Part shown: positions 22,813-35,754 of the stretch, in pieces
How positions within the stretch are numbered: the stretch's first letter is position 1
Layout: every line of letters begins with the position of its first letter
Assembly: GCA_010645155.1 (NCBI GenBank)
Contig: CM021322.1
Span: 5,179,192-5,243,191 of the forward strand
Source of the DNA: Tigriopus japonicus
Taxonomy: Eukaryota > Arthropoda > Copepoda > Harpacticoida > Harpacticidae
Direction of reading: 5' to 3'
Length of the DNA stretch: 64,000 nucleotides
Translations under genes and position numbers: made by a program
The notes under the pieces: generated by a model
Database searches by the model: none
What the model saw: only the letters and a program-made list of their open reading frames with translations
What the model was told of the DNA's origin: nothing

Positions 22813-25800
22813 TTACCATGAGTTGTTCTTGAGCTTGCGAATCTCTTTTGTTGCCCATTGGCTCAGGGTTTTGGTTTTGGCGATTTTGGAACGACGCCCT
22901 TGGGTCAGGAGCTCACTTATGGGCTCAACGTCGAGAATACTCAACAAGTTTGCCCCAAACGCAGAGCAAAGATCACTGGAAAAGAAGCAGACAGAAGTCC
23001 AATTGAAGGGCTTTGGTGCCAGAGTTATGGAAATTCAAGAAGAAAAAGCTAAATGTCTTGTTGGAACAAGTAAATCAAGCAATGTCAATGGCTGTGACAA
23101 GGCTCGCGAAATATTCCGTTTAATTTTGCAAATTTTAATGGATCTTAAAACCAACTTAGTCCTGGTAGAAAGGAACGAGAATTTGCAACTAAGATATAAA
23201 ATGGTACTTTGATTTAAATGAAAGCCTGAATGATTGCTTACCCAATGAGTCCTGCGCTGGCTGCGATACTTCCGTCGGAATGATCTTGATCCATGGCAAT
23301 CATGGTGATGAAAGTGATCATGAAGTTGACATGAGGTTGGATGAGAGCCAGTTCTGGAGCCGGATTTGAAGAGTTGGTTTCACCTTTAAGTCCCTGAACT
23401 ATTCCCGTATATGATTCTAGACAAGCTTCGCGTAACTCGTTCAAGTAATCGACCATATCATAATCGCTCTGAAAGTAGACCAATTCAGAAATGTGAATTT
23501 TACGGAAAAATTTACTTCATGAGTATTATCATACCCTGTCCACTTGGGCTTGGGAAGCCTCCATAAGTGCGTGCAAGACGACGTCCAGGTACTTTTTAAA
23601 CTCAGGGCCAATGGCCAAGGCGATATCTCCAAAGACGGACAGGATCTGAGGTTTAACCACGCGGTGAACTTCGTTGTTGCGCAAGTTTTCCAACAGGATC
23701 GTCATAATCTCGTCGCAATAAGGCATGATGCCTTTACCCAAAGCTCGACACAAATCACCCACCAATCCCACCGATGCGTGACAAACCTATTGAAAGCACG
23801 TTACTTTTTCATGTAGATTGGCCAGAGCATGACATTTAAATTTAGCCATGTTGGTTATGGAACTTACTTGGTATTCGGCAATGTTCTTGAGACCAACCAT
23901 GAGATACGGTTTGAAGGCATCCATGTACTTGGAGAAGACTTCTCCGAGTACCTCGACGAGGGTACTCACTGCCATGAGGGCATCTTCTTGAACTCCGCCC
24001 GTCTTATTATTGACCGAAGATTGAAACATTTGTAAAAGAGCAGTCATGATTGGATCGGAAATTTGCGGAGCGTGGGCGGACTCCACTTTGCGTAAGACAC
24101 TCTGCAAATATAAATAAGAATTAACTTCCTGGAACTTCTTTGGTTTCATCGACCAATGAACTCACTTGTAATGTGGCACAAAGGAGGGACTGAAGGTCGT
24201 TGTATTGGACTCGATCGGACTGGGACTGAATTCGCGACTCCATTTGCAACACTTGTTGCAGCCGGTCCATGATGATCATGATCGTCTTTTGAACGGTCAC
24301 GTAGCAATCTTTGGGCGAATTCTTGATCATCTCCATAAGAGCCTCGTAAGCTGCCGACCTGAGATTGGATTGCGACGCATCTGGTCGGTCCGTGGTCTCC
24401 AGGAGTTTCTGAACAATGGGATCGAAATATGCCGAGAGGCTGTAGGTTTGAGGAGTGTCCTCTTCGTCGTTGTCGACGGCCTCATAGGCGGCCTCGGCCA
24501 ACGACGTGAAGGCCCAGCACACATTGGAGGCCACTCGAGGCTCGGCCGAAAGTCCGTTAACCAAGGCCTCGAGCAAAGGCTTCAAGTAGATGGCATTAAT
24601 GGCCGCCTCGGAATGCAGCTCGCACACACGCCCAATGGTCCAAGCTGCCGTGTCCTTGACCACCACACTTGGATCCAACATGAGCTCTATCAGCATGGGC
24701 ATCGCCTGCTCAACAATGGGCTTCATATTGGTCGGGTCGGGTCCTTCTAAAATGGATCCAAACGCCATCAGAGCCGCATCTCTAAAGCGCCAATCGGAAT
24801 GCTTGATGTTATCCTGAAAACCAAACAAAAAGTAGTGGTGTTAACACTGGTACGTCAATAATAAGCTTCTTATTTCCTCAACTTACTTTAACGAAGGGTA
24901 GGACATGTTGAACGACGTCATCCTCGCAGCAAGTGGCCAAGAGCATGAGACACACTCCGGCTGCTTTGCACGGATTCCAATCATCGTCGTCGTCAAACTC
25001 CTCTTGTTTCGTTAGCGTGTGAACCAGAATGGGAACGATGTATTGTAGAGCACCTTTGGCGTAAAACCGAGACACTTGTTCAGGCGGTCGACCTTGTTCT
25101 TCGGCTTCACTGGCCTCCATCTGGAGATCAACCTCTTCATCACAGACGTTGGACCAGAATTCAATGCCTTGCAAGGCCACTTCGTCTTCCTGGGATTTCA
25201 TGGCTTCCAGCGTGATGGCAAAAAGGGCCGGACCCATGTAGGCCTCCATGAATTGGTAGTACAACGACATGATCTTGACCAAGCACTGCAAAGCGGCCAC
25301 TTTGACTTGGATATCCGTGGCTTGCGTGGCTTCACACACCACTTGCATGATGAAATGTCGCTCGGTCTGAGATAAAAAGAATTATTAACCCAATTTCAAA
25401 GCTCCAATCTGGTCGAGTCTTTCATTGATTTACCTCTTTCTCAAAATTGCCGCGTGTGAACTCGAGTGAATTGAGGAGGGCGTTGGTGGCGGCCAATCGG
25501 ACGTGATTACTAGGTTCCTCGCGTTTCATGCCAAACACGATGGCCGTGAGGATCTCATTGGACTTCTCCTCCAAACACCGTTGCTCAATATCCTGGCAAA
25601 TGTATCCGATGGCTTCCAAGGTGGCCTCTTTGCGCATCTCCGTGCTCGACGGATCGGTCACATTGGTCACCAGCACTTGCAGCAATTCCGGCCAATGATT
25701 GAGCGGTAACTCCATGACGGCCACGTACTGAACGCATTGGGCGGCGGCCGAGGGCCGGTACCCTTCGGATCCCAAGGCCCCCAGAATATTATGCTTGACG

Positions 25801-26513
25801 TAGGTACGAATCTCCAACGGCATGGCCAGCCATCGCTCTTGAACCTGTCCACGCACCGTGTCATCGTTGGAGGTGAGACGATTCTTGAGTTGGAGACCGG
25901 CTTGACGCCGAGCTACGGCCGAATTCCCGCCATGAACCAAAATATCCGACAACGTCTTCAGCAACTCCGGCTACACGAGAGTGGATAAAAATCCATAAGA
26001 ATCCATCGAAACTTGATATAGAAAGAAATAGCTAATGCAAATAGTGATTTCCTCTTTATTTCATTCATTCTATTATTTTCCTTTCGAAGATTGACCTTAC
26101 CCAATGCAATACGGGATTAAAATATAATTTGCAGCGAGCAAGTGAGAACAATCAAAAATCAAACATCCCTCAACACTTCACCCTCAAAACAGTAACAGCT
26201 TCCAAGATTCATAGCATCAAAGCTTCGTCAATTGGTTTCATTAATGAGCAACATGATATTTTTTTCATGGTATTATCATGCTTCAATAGATTTGTTCAGC
26301 CAATTTCTCTTTTGTTTTCCACTTACCAAGTTATTAACCGCTGCTTGTTCCAAGAAGTTCAAGGCCGCCGTCAACTCATTTTGATCTGAAAAGACGCAAA
26401 GACAATTGCAAATTCAATCTCAAGGCCCTTTTCTTCGGCCTTCTTTTCTTCTCACCTGACGAGACGGTCTTTTCCAAGACTTGAATTAATTGAGCGGCCG
26501 CCTCCGAATTCAT
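22813..26513 (-). CDS. KPNB1: Importin subunit beta-1 (karyopherin beta-1)
   Basis: Nuclear import receptor that carries importin-alpha/NLS cargo through the pore and releases it on Ran-GTP binding. It is a solenoid of HEAT repeats. Nine coding exons from the high coordinate down: 26513-26456, 26385-26327, 25970-25434, 25366-24887, 24813-24166, 24101-23868, 23786-23535, 23468-23242 and 22975-22813. All phases agree, giving 885 residues (human 876). Hallmarks are [59 protein letters not shown], the acidic loop DDDDDWNP (343-350) with [69 protein letters not shown], and the C-terminal LLTQGRRSK...[11 protein letters not shown]. The open frame on the opposite strand over the last exon is a shadow. 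The protein ends NNSW, with the TAA inside a GTAAGT consensus, so the terminal residues are the least certain part. Confidence 0.96.
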
Positions 26514-29500
26514 GATCGAAACCCGATTCCACCTGCCGGGAAAACACTGAGGGGCGTGCTCTGGATGGGAACCAAATTCAGCCTCGCTTGAGGTCGAGAT
26601 TCATGCAAATAACCAATGAGAAAATCAAGGATCGACGAGCTTTTTTTGGCAGATCTCGTTTTTTATTAACGAATTGCCGAACAAACGGGCGCTTCAGTGT
26701 CACCAATAAATAGGATGGGAAATGACATTGGAGAGGATAATGAGGACTTTGGATGAAGGCGGTTTGGATGAGAAGAGATTGGTGGAAATAAATTAAGAGT
26801 GAGAACAATTATGACCCGGGATTGAGGGTGATTAAGGTGTTGATATTGAGGCTGTTTGTATTTTTTAGTGACACTGATCAACTTGAGTAAGAAGGGAACG
26901 GGAGGCAACAGTGGTGCACGTTTTACCTTCAGGGAGTCTCCAACGCATTAAATCGATTTAAGACATTGGGTTGATTCTCGATAAACTTTTTTTGGTGTCA
27001 ATCCACCCAGTTGTATGATCAAAACATATTGAGGCTTATTTTTGAGGTACTTTTCATCAAGAGGAACTGAAAATATCTGCTTATTGTAATGTGGAAGCAA
27101 AATCTTGGACTCTTGCTTTGGTCACGCCGTTAGATCAGCTGCTGGTGGCATGGATGACCCTCTGAAAGTGAGACAAAAGAGCGGCATGAAGATTTTTGAT
27201 GACCATCCACGTGCGTCACTTGAGACACCACTTCGAAGGCTAAAATGGCAGAAATGGCGGCGTGGTGGCAGGCTGCAATCGAGATTCAAAACCAAGACAA
27301 ATGTCTGTTTGAAAACCAAGTTAATGATTTTTTTGTAAGTTAAAGCGCAAAACATACAAGTCAAATCAAAAATTAGCTATCATACAGCAAAATATATTTT
27401 TCAAAACTAAGAGGCTAGTAAATTGAGTCATATGACAGGAACAACGTTACAAAAATCCAAATTAAAAGATGATTACAAATTGTTTGAAGATCGAAACGGC
27501 CAAATAGTATTTGAGTCGAAATTGTTTCGCGTATTTTACTGTAGATCATTTTAAGAATTTCGGATTTTCATTCATGTGGAAGGCTTGGGGATTTTATTAA
27601 GTCGGTAATCATGACGATGCGAAGTCCGGTTCAAAACAATCATGCCAAAAAATCTGAACATTATCAGTAAGGCGAGGATTTAAAAGTTATTACTTAGAAA
27701 TTCTAAAACAATTCTTGGGTTGTTTTGGCCTGGATAATTGTTTTAGGAACGGAAAAACAGATTTTGTTTACTGCCAAGCTCTGGCACTTCAGTTCACAAA
27801 TTTTGGAGCCAATATAGTAAGTAATATATATAACAAATAAATAATATTTTATAATAATTATAATAATATAAATAAATAAACAAACAATAAATCAAAGGAG
27901 TTCGGACGTTTCAGATTGTAAACTTTACTTCCAAGAATGAACTTTTTGAACCAAAAATGTTCTTTTGAACAAAGAGTGAATCTTTTTCGGTAAGATGCGC
28001 ACGAGCTCTCGCAACCTGCATTGCTAACAACTTGGAGAGAAGGAGTTGGTATTTGGTAACCGCGTTTGGGTCTAGGCCCACAAATTAACGACCAAAAAGT
28101 TTTGAGCCCACGATTGAAATACTATGGATGGTTATCGGGCCCACTATTTTCGAGTTTCCCCCCATAGCTCCTTGACCAACTAAGGACCACCCTTGGGCCC
28201 AAAGGTTTCCAACCGTTGTCGTCGAGAAATAAAGGGGGCATCGTCAGAAGATACAATCAGTCGCAAAAGATGCGGAAAAGACGTTTAAAACAGTTGTTAT
28301 GTACAAAATCACCTTTACTGAACATTCTTTTTTGTGTTTTGAGTCATTGCGATTTTTTGTTGATAGGTCAATGCAGTTTATTTTCGTGTTAAATTCCTGA
28401 AATACCCAACAAAGGTTAAAATTGTTCACAACTGTATGAAACCATTTTTACTGAAGGGAGCCTTAACTTATCTTAATTGTTTTTAAACGATCATTTTCAA
28501 CATATGCGTGGATGAGCAGAGGACGTCACGGTGTAAAGAACTTACATTCTTCGGAATTTTAGGATGCCATCTGAGTGACGATTGAGCATTTTTTGTCACT
28601 CAAATTAACCATGAATCTTATAAAATGACGAAGCTTCTAGAATTCTTAAACTTTGGATGTCTTAGGGATGCAAGAAATGTCAATTTGTTTTCCAAAGAAA
28701 TGAAGAGTAAAGAGAAGCGAAAAATAAAGAATTTCATTGGAGTGAAACCTGATGAGTAGAGCAAGGATGAAAACATTAAAACGTAGAAAATATTTTTTTT
28801 ACTTTTTTGCCCTTTTTGATAGATATAATTTTTTCCATCAAAAAACGTTTTTCCCCTTTTTTAGCCACATTTGTATCTCACTGCATTATTTTGAGAAGAA
28901 TATGCAACAAGCGCTTCCATATTTTGTGCTTTCGCGCAAATCTGCCGCTTTTGGGGGTCCGGTGAACGCGCTTTTTGACTCCTTCCGTCTTTTTGCTTTT
29001 TAGTCCAAGGCAAGATAAAAACGAAAAATTACATGGTTGACCTCGAAAATCTCTTTCACTTATAGTTTTATTGGCGTTAAATCAAACCATGCAAACATTT
29101 TCTTTTGGATTTTGTAAACTTTTCCAACAAACTGAAAATAAATACTCCCTCAGTTTTTGCTCTTTTTCAGCCCTTTCTTCATATTTGTAGAAAATAAACG
29201 TAAAAAAATAAATCTGATCTAATCCGATCTTGCCGAAGCCCATGCATGCTCAGAACTTCTTGGAAAAGCAGACAAATTCCCTCACAAAATTGTAGTTTGT
29301 AAACCTTAGCTTATACATGTTTAACCACTTTATCTATAACGTGAAAATTATACTATATTGCAATAAGTACCATGCATTTTTATGATACAAAAGTTTAGAT
29401 AAGTCAACCATGAATAAAAAAGTACTTTTTTTGACATCTTGTTTGTTAAATAATCAAGTGCAGATCAAATTCAACCTTAACCTCTTGTAGGGAACCAAAG

Positions 29501-30750
29501 TTCCACTTGCTAGAGAGTGAGAGAACCAGAGTCTGGTGGTAGACTGGATTGTGTCCATGTATTATGGCAAGTGCGGCGTATTTGTATGGACAGAACGCGT
29601 CCCTCACGGAAACGCTACACTCTTATAAAACAGCTCAAAAAGTCTAGTGTGCTGTGTGAAAATTGCAAATCGCAAATACAGCTCAAGTATTTAATTGACT
29701 TTCACCATTCGTTATTCAGTCTCTAAGAAGTGAATTAGTTGCATGCTGAAGAAAAATGAGCTCAATAACTGGCTTTGTGTCACAATACCAGTTCACTAAA
29801 GTTGCGATTGAAAACCAGACGCATCCGGTAGAATGGAGCTTTTTTGGAACACGTCATGAAATATTTTGGGTCCAAAAAGGCGCCAAGTTCCCTTTCAAAA
29901 TTCTTTTTTATTGCCACTCTCCTTATGCCTTACTACTTTCCCAAAGATCCGTTAGGGTGCGTCACGGTCTTCAAGACTATGCCTATGTTAGTTTGGGCGT
30001 CAAGGACAGTTGGCTACATTCCATGATAAGCAACGCGCTTATTGACTTGCCCACTTGGCACTTCTGACCGGTGGGTAGGAGGGAACAATCTAGCTTTCCA
30101 AATTACTACGTCAATTCGAAGATTCTTATTTTTCTCGTCTTGGCCCAAGTTCCAGTAAATAAAATGTTTCCACTCGTTCCGTCAAAGAAGCGCGCACAGC
30201 TAGAAAAAGAACACTGATCAACTCGCGGTGACTTGAAAAACATGCGAGACAGACAAACACATGGAAACATGTGCAACGAGTTCAATGTCATCCCGTGTTG
30301 TAAGGACAAAAACAAAATTATGAGAATGATGATGATGAGTTGAAGAACTAGACTGTTCAATAGATAGTAGGAGACTATTAGAAGGGCCAAAAGCAAATGT
30401 CTGCACAAACTCAAAATGAGCTTCTATGTAGCCGAATGGTGATGAGATTTTCAAAGACCGCTCACGTCGAAAGCTTGTCCTTTGTTGGCCTTGTTCACGC
30501 TCAAAAGGTCGAGCCTTCGAATCAGCATTACGACGAAGGATTGGATTAGTCAGAGAGGATGCACGACTCTCTGTTCGCAAGGAAAACGGTTGATATCAGT
30601 TCGCATCAGAAATAGAGACATAAATAAGTCTTTGTGGGTTTCATTGAGAAACAGTGAAAGTGAGGCCAGAGACAAAATGAGTGGCTTAGCGAGCCCGAAA
30701 TGCCAGTGACAGGGTTTTCCATGTGATTGATGTGAGTTTTCAACCACGAA
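26514..30750. other. 4.2-kb intergenic region between divergent genes
   Basis: This separates the importin beta-1 start (minus) from the coiled-coil gene (plus) and should carry both promoters. It contains an AT-rich simple-sequence stretch at about 27815-27895 and a 103-codon open frame at 29756-30067 with no recognised similarity. The GC-richer block at 28000-28230, with repeated GGGCCCA-like words, may be old repeat sequence. No splice-supported gene was found. Confidence 0.4.
27815..27895. repeat. AT-rich simple sequence (TAAATAA/ATAATA)
   Basis: About 80 bp consist almost only of A and T, with ATAA- and AATAAAT-type words. Confidence 0.75.
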
Positions 30751-32514
30751 ATGGCCTCTTTATCCCGATCGAACTCGAGCCTTCAGGCTGGTCCCAAGAT
30801 GAGTCTGGAGATCTTCCTCCGGGATTGCGTGTTTGTCTTATTAAAGCACATTTCGGGTGGTAAAGTACAAACCGAAATGGATGGCAAGATCCTTGAGTTC
30901 TGTCTACGATCCGGGAACAATGTGTGCGACCAAGGGAGATTGTTCCTCCACAGCTTCCTTGAACGCAAGATGAGGTCACTCTATCCTAATTCCGTATGCG
31001 ATGATGGAAGCAACAAATCATCTCAATTCTCTGTGATAAACGAAGCAACAAATGTCAAAGGCTGTCTGTCATTGTCAGATCCCAAACAGACCACGATCCT
31101 CCAGGACTTGAATAAGGAACTGAGCCTTGTTCAACGCGAGAACAGTCAACTGATTGAAGAGGTCGAGGTCCTCCGACTGGACATTGCTTCCTTGAAATCC
31201 ATCATTGTTACTCAGGGATTGAATTCGACCTATCAACAACCTCTGGGACAGTTCGATCCACAAAACATCATCAAGAACGAGGACAGCCTCCATTCTCAGC
31301 CAGAGATTCGAGAGTGTGATATGGCCAGAGGGAAGAAGAGCAGGAAAAGGTGAGTTATTCCAAGTATGTACCTACAGACTGTACTACTGCTACACTTTGC
31401 TCAAGTTTTCGTGTCTAGTGCGTGTTCCACAAGATCCATCAAAAGATGAGCAGACTTAAAGGAAAAAGCTACAACCTTCATCCAGATTATGCCCTCAAAG
31501 CTTTGTCACTCGAAGGATTATCGGGGCTTTCATAAATGTAAGGGAGTTTCACTTTTTCAGTACTCCAAGTACCGTGTCCAAAGCCAAAGTGAAACTCAGT
31601 TCCTCCTCCAACCAAGATGTTTCACCGAAGAAAACCGAAAGCATCAATAGTGGTCCTTCCCATGATACATTTTCCATTGACCGAGTTCGAGTGCAAAGCG
31701 AAGGTTCCGAAGAGGGTGAGGATCCTAGGATTGTTTTGTGGGACACCATTCGACATTTAAGAGAGGAGTTAATCAAAATCACCAAGAAACAGGAATCTTT
31801 GATCAAAGATATGACCTCCAAAGACGGGTGAGGGACCAGTTTTTCATTAGACACCATTGATTAAGGAAACTGAGCTTGATTCACAAACTGCTTGGTTCGC
31901 TTGTCTTTTCAGAGAACTCGTTCAAGCAGAAGAGCAAATCAACGAATTAATGCAAGAGCTTGATGCCAACAAAATGGAGTACAATGCTCATCAGAAGGTT
32001 ATTCAGATTCTCAAGACCGAACAATCCCAGTCCAAGGAAGATCTACAAAAAGCTCTAATAAGCATTCCCGAGGAAATAGCCATCTCCTCCGAGCCACTCG
32101 CCACCCTATTTGGTGACGACATCGGCAGCCAGAAATCCATATTCAACCTCAAACTTGAACAAGTCGACATCAAGCGACAATTAGCCAAGTCCATGGCCGA
32201 GTATGACAAACTTTTGGCCAGACATCTGTGCCTTACGGACGAGTATGAGGTGCTCAAGGAAGATTTCCGTAATTTGATTGGCAAGCCCGAACCATCAGAG
32301 AATTCAAACTCTGTGAATGGAACTCGAGCGTTCAAAGAGGGACTACCCAAGGTAGGAAGACTAACTCAATCGTCGTTCACATCTCGTACAATCAAATATT
32401 GAGTTTTGCCTTCACTCTTTGCAGACCAGTGAAGCTTTTCGTGATTCGGCTTTGCCTGAACTAGAAGACACGTCACATTTCGAGGACCAGAGGCAAGCCC
32501 AAGAGGATATTTAA
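30751..32514 (+). CDS. Unrecognised coiled-coil protein
   Basis: I do not recognise the family. Four coding exons, 30751-31349, 31561-31827, 31913-32351 and 32425-32514, join in phase to 464 residues. The first 75 residues are compact and hydrophobic (SLEIFLRDCVFVLLKHISGG), which suggests a small folded domain. A heptad-like helix follows at about 118-155 (LNKELSLVQRENSQLIEEVE). After it come a serine/charged linker, a second helix (LWDTIRHLREELIKITKKQE) and a third long one (EEQINELMQELDANKMEYNAHQ). The C-terminus is acidic (ELEDTSHFEDQRQAQEDI). There is no signal peptide or membrane segment. A cytoskeletal, centrosomal or scaffold role is only a guess from the coiled coils. The ATG at 30751 could be replaced by Met17 (30799). 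Confidence 0.8.
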
Positions 32515-34020
32515 ATCTTAAAATGCATTACTAAACCCATAAAATTCAAACTGCAACCGGTTTCAGTTGAAGTTGGTTTAGGAATAATGCTCGGAATATA
32601 TTGAGAATCTCTTTTGCCCAGTCATGCTAAAACATGTCGTTTGTTCTCGGGCTGTGCCAATATGAACGTATTGTACGTAGGCATGGAACTTCGAATTGAG
32701 TAGGACGCACACCAAAGCCAGTCAGTCCTCCATGTAGCAATCAATGATTCATGCTCCGTGCAAACTCTCCCCATCTTCGCTCAAAAGAGAGTCACGATGA
32801 GTCCTTCTATCCACCCACCACCGAACCTCACAGTTCTTCGCTTTTTTCGCACCTTGAACAGGTGTTGGACGCATTAACAGCTCCTTCCTTCCATCCACTT
32901 GAGCCCAGAGATGAGGGGAGCCGGTTCGGGCCAAGGAACACGCCATTCGAACACTTGACCGAAAAACATTTGGGCATGTTTTTCCTAACATCTTCCTCTG
33001 TCTCGTCCTGGGGCATCTTAGGCAACAATTATTATCATCTTGGTCAGGGCGGCTCTTTGGAGGGCTCTCCAGATCCTACATACTACAAACATATGTACTA
33101 GTACATACACATGCATGAGGTGGATAGATGGAGGAAACATCTTAAGTAGTCGTCCAAGGGGCCTAGAGCAATAGTGTGGACTGTAGTGCTAGTCCGACCA
33201 TACCACGTACTACAACGAACTCCTGGTCGTGGTCAGCTTTTCAGGTGCCAACTCTTCTAGAACGTGTCCAAAACTTAATTGACAGATTCAACTTTCCATA
33301 ATGTCCTCGCCAGTGCTAGCGTGTTGGTGTGAGCCCCTGATTATAAACAACGAAAAGGATTAGGTTTCTATCCAACCCCGCGTCTCCTTCTTCTTGTAGC
33401 CTAGGCGGTGATTAAGCCCCTCAATAATATCACCCAAATTGAGGTTTCCCGACGGGAAGAGCCGGTGTCAAATCTCCTTTCCGACTTCCCCTCTCGATTG
33501 CTCCAGTTTGGAAGTGGATTGACTTCACATCAGACATGGATTACTAAATTCAAAATCAGATACAACATGTGGTGACTCCTTCAACGAAAACCGATAAGGT
33601 GTTCAAATAATCCGACCTTCAAACACGACAAAAATCGTGCATGAAAAGCCTGGGATCTTAACGCGACAATGAATATTGATAAGAGGCACAGAGTGAGCAT
33701 GAGGACAAATTGGATTCGCCCTTATGAAGAATAAGCTACGGACCAGTGCACGAATGTAAAGAAAAATAACATGGAAACAAATACTTCCGATCAAAAAAGC
33801 ACATCCCCCGACTCTTCTGGCAACGGTCTAAGTATGAGATTTGCTATCATATGTAGAGATAGAAGAGACACATTTGCTCTCTTTTCAAGTCATAGGTGTG
33901 ACAAAAAAGGTCTGCTGACGATTGATATTGTATACAGGACACACTACGAGTGTTCTCTAACGTGATTACAGGGTGAAAGAGCAGTACCTCGAATCATGGT
34001 TCAACTTTCGTTGTCCACAG
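32515..34020. other. Region between the coiled-coil gene and the adaptor-like gene
   Basis: No exon is supported. The first recognised adaptor exon begins in mid-codon at 34021, so its upstream exon must lie here or further away, but I could not identify it. Confidence 0.35.
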
Positions 34021-35754
34021 GTCCGCCAATAATTATTGGACTAATTGCTGGTGGAACGGGGATTGTCATCTTAATTGTGGTGTGTGTGGTTTGCCTGTAT
34101 TGGAGAAAATCTAAAACCAAGCGCAAAGAAGAAGAAGTCGTCGACGATGGGGGATTCGGTAGTGCCATCAAGCTGCCTACTTTGGGCAGAAATTACAAAA
34201 TCAATTCCATTCCCAATGCAGAGCATCCAGATGAATCTCGGAAATCCTCCGCTTGTTCTAATCACTCCCATGATCATCACGAAGTGGTTGTGAGTTTCGA
34301 TTATAAACCTTGTTTGTCGTCCTCAACCCAAGATTTGGTTTGAAACCACTCTGAAATTGTTTACAGCCTTTATTGCCCAACGGTGCTCCACATCCTGAGC
34401 ACATTCCGACTCGATTAGAAGTAGTAAAGGGTAAGTACAGAGTAAAGTTGGTATCAATAAAAAAATCATCAACAATAAAGTATTTCAAATTACTTCAGAG
34501 TCAAAGGAGCCCGGTCGACTTGATCGATCCACTAGCACTTACATCGAGCCAAAAATTATCGCTTCGCTCTCGAGGAAGAGTAGTAACACCTCGCAAAACA
34601 TGACCATGGAAGAGGTCACACGAAGTCTCAACGATCCTTCCACGTTTGGAAAAACTCGAGGAGAAGACGAAGTCCCAGTGGGACGAGCGCCATTGGCTGA
34701 TGCCGAATCCTTGTTTTCTGCCGAATCCATGGATATTCCCGCAATGGTCCCGCCTAAAGTCTCTACTACATCAGGTCTAAAACCGGTCGCCACAAGACGC
34801 AACGCACACGGAGTTGGGGATTTGGCTCAGCGACCTCAAAGTGATGGTATCACGCACGACAAGAGATATGTTCCAAAACTTCCGCCTAAGACACGGGTAA
34901 GCCAGAAGTTCTTGACATGTTGGTTCTTCCCTCAAACTTGAGGTCAGGTGAACCGAGAAGGCAATTAAGAAAACCTTTCTTACGTCAACTTCCAGAGAGG
35001 CGGTGGCATGAACTCAAAAGCTACGGGCAATGGAAATCGATCGTCCTCCCGAGTGGTTTATGTCAACGATTTGGAAGATCCTGTGGGATCCTCTAACCGG
35101 TCAAAGAGTGAAAACTGTCTGTTTACAGTGGCAGAGGATCTCGATTACGACGATCTCCCCGAATCGCGCGTCAAACCAGTGCTGCCACCCAAATTAAGGC
35201 CTCTTTTGCCCCCTAAACAGAAAATCAATAAAAGCCAAAACGACCTCGAGGTTATTGATCATAACTTCAAGTCAAGTCTGTCAGAGGTTGCTCAAAAACT
35301 GTTGGATGAGGACATTGATTACGATGATCCACCTCCAAAGGATGGGGCTAAGAATGGGAGCGTGTCCGAATTTGAGGACTACGACGAACCAATTCAACAG
35401 TAAGCACGTTTTTGGATCCCATGCAGTTCCATTCATTATCTCGTGTTCCTTCAATTGAGCCAACAAAAACTGAGAAAGGCGCTAAAATTGGAAAAACTGA
35501 AAATCGTAGTTGGTTTCATATTCAAAGAGTTGAGAAAGTTGACTTCCTTGAAAAAGATCAAGATTTGCTTTGATAAAATTGAAAATTTTCAAAAAGCAAA
35601 GTCCTGAATAACATTTACATTGACTTACACAGTTTGTGGTCTACATCGATCATCGAACTGTTTTTTTTTTTTCATTTTTTTCTATTTTCATTCCAGCAAA
35701 ACCAATGGGCATCAGTTTGAGGATTATGACGAGCCTGTTAGCTATAAGTACTAA
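34021..35754 (+). CDS. Receptor-like membrane adaptor with YDxP and poly-proline motifs (5' incomplete)
   Basis: Five exons join in phase: 34021-34289, 34367-34430, 34499-34896, 34996-35399 and 35697-35754. The first opens with a hydrophobic helix (IIIGLIAGGTGIVILIVVCV) followed by WRKSKTKRK, the usual positive cytoplasmic flank. The roughly 370-residue tail looks disordered. It carries four acidic tyrosine motifs (LDYDDLP, IDYDDPP, EDYDEPI, EDYDEPV) and SH3-ligand-like proline runs (PKLPPKTR, KPVLPPKLRPLLPPK). It ends SYKY. SH2 and SH3 proteins commonly bind such motifs (established), so I infer a phosphotyrosine-regulated scaffold or receptor. The extracellular part was not found. The in-frame ATG at 33996 lies across the likely acceptor at 34019-34020 and could start only a short form. 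The family is unknown to me. Confidence 0.75.

Noticed and set aside
22718..23212. 164-codon plus-strand frame
   Set aside because: It overlaps the last importin beta-1 exon, which reads perfectly on the minus strand ([16 protein letters not shown]), so the plus frame is a shadow.
24205..24750. 181-codon plus-strand frame
   Set aside because: Antisense to importin beta-1 exon 5, which is conserved throughout.
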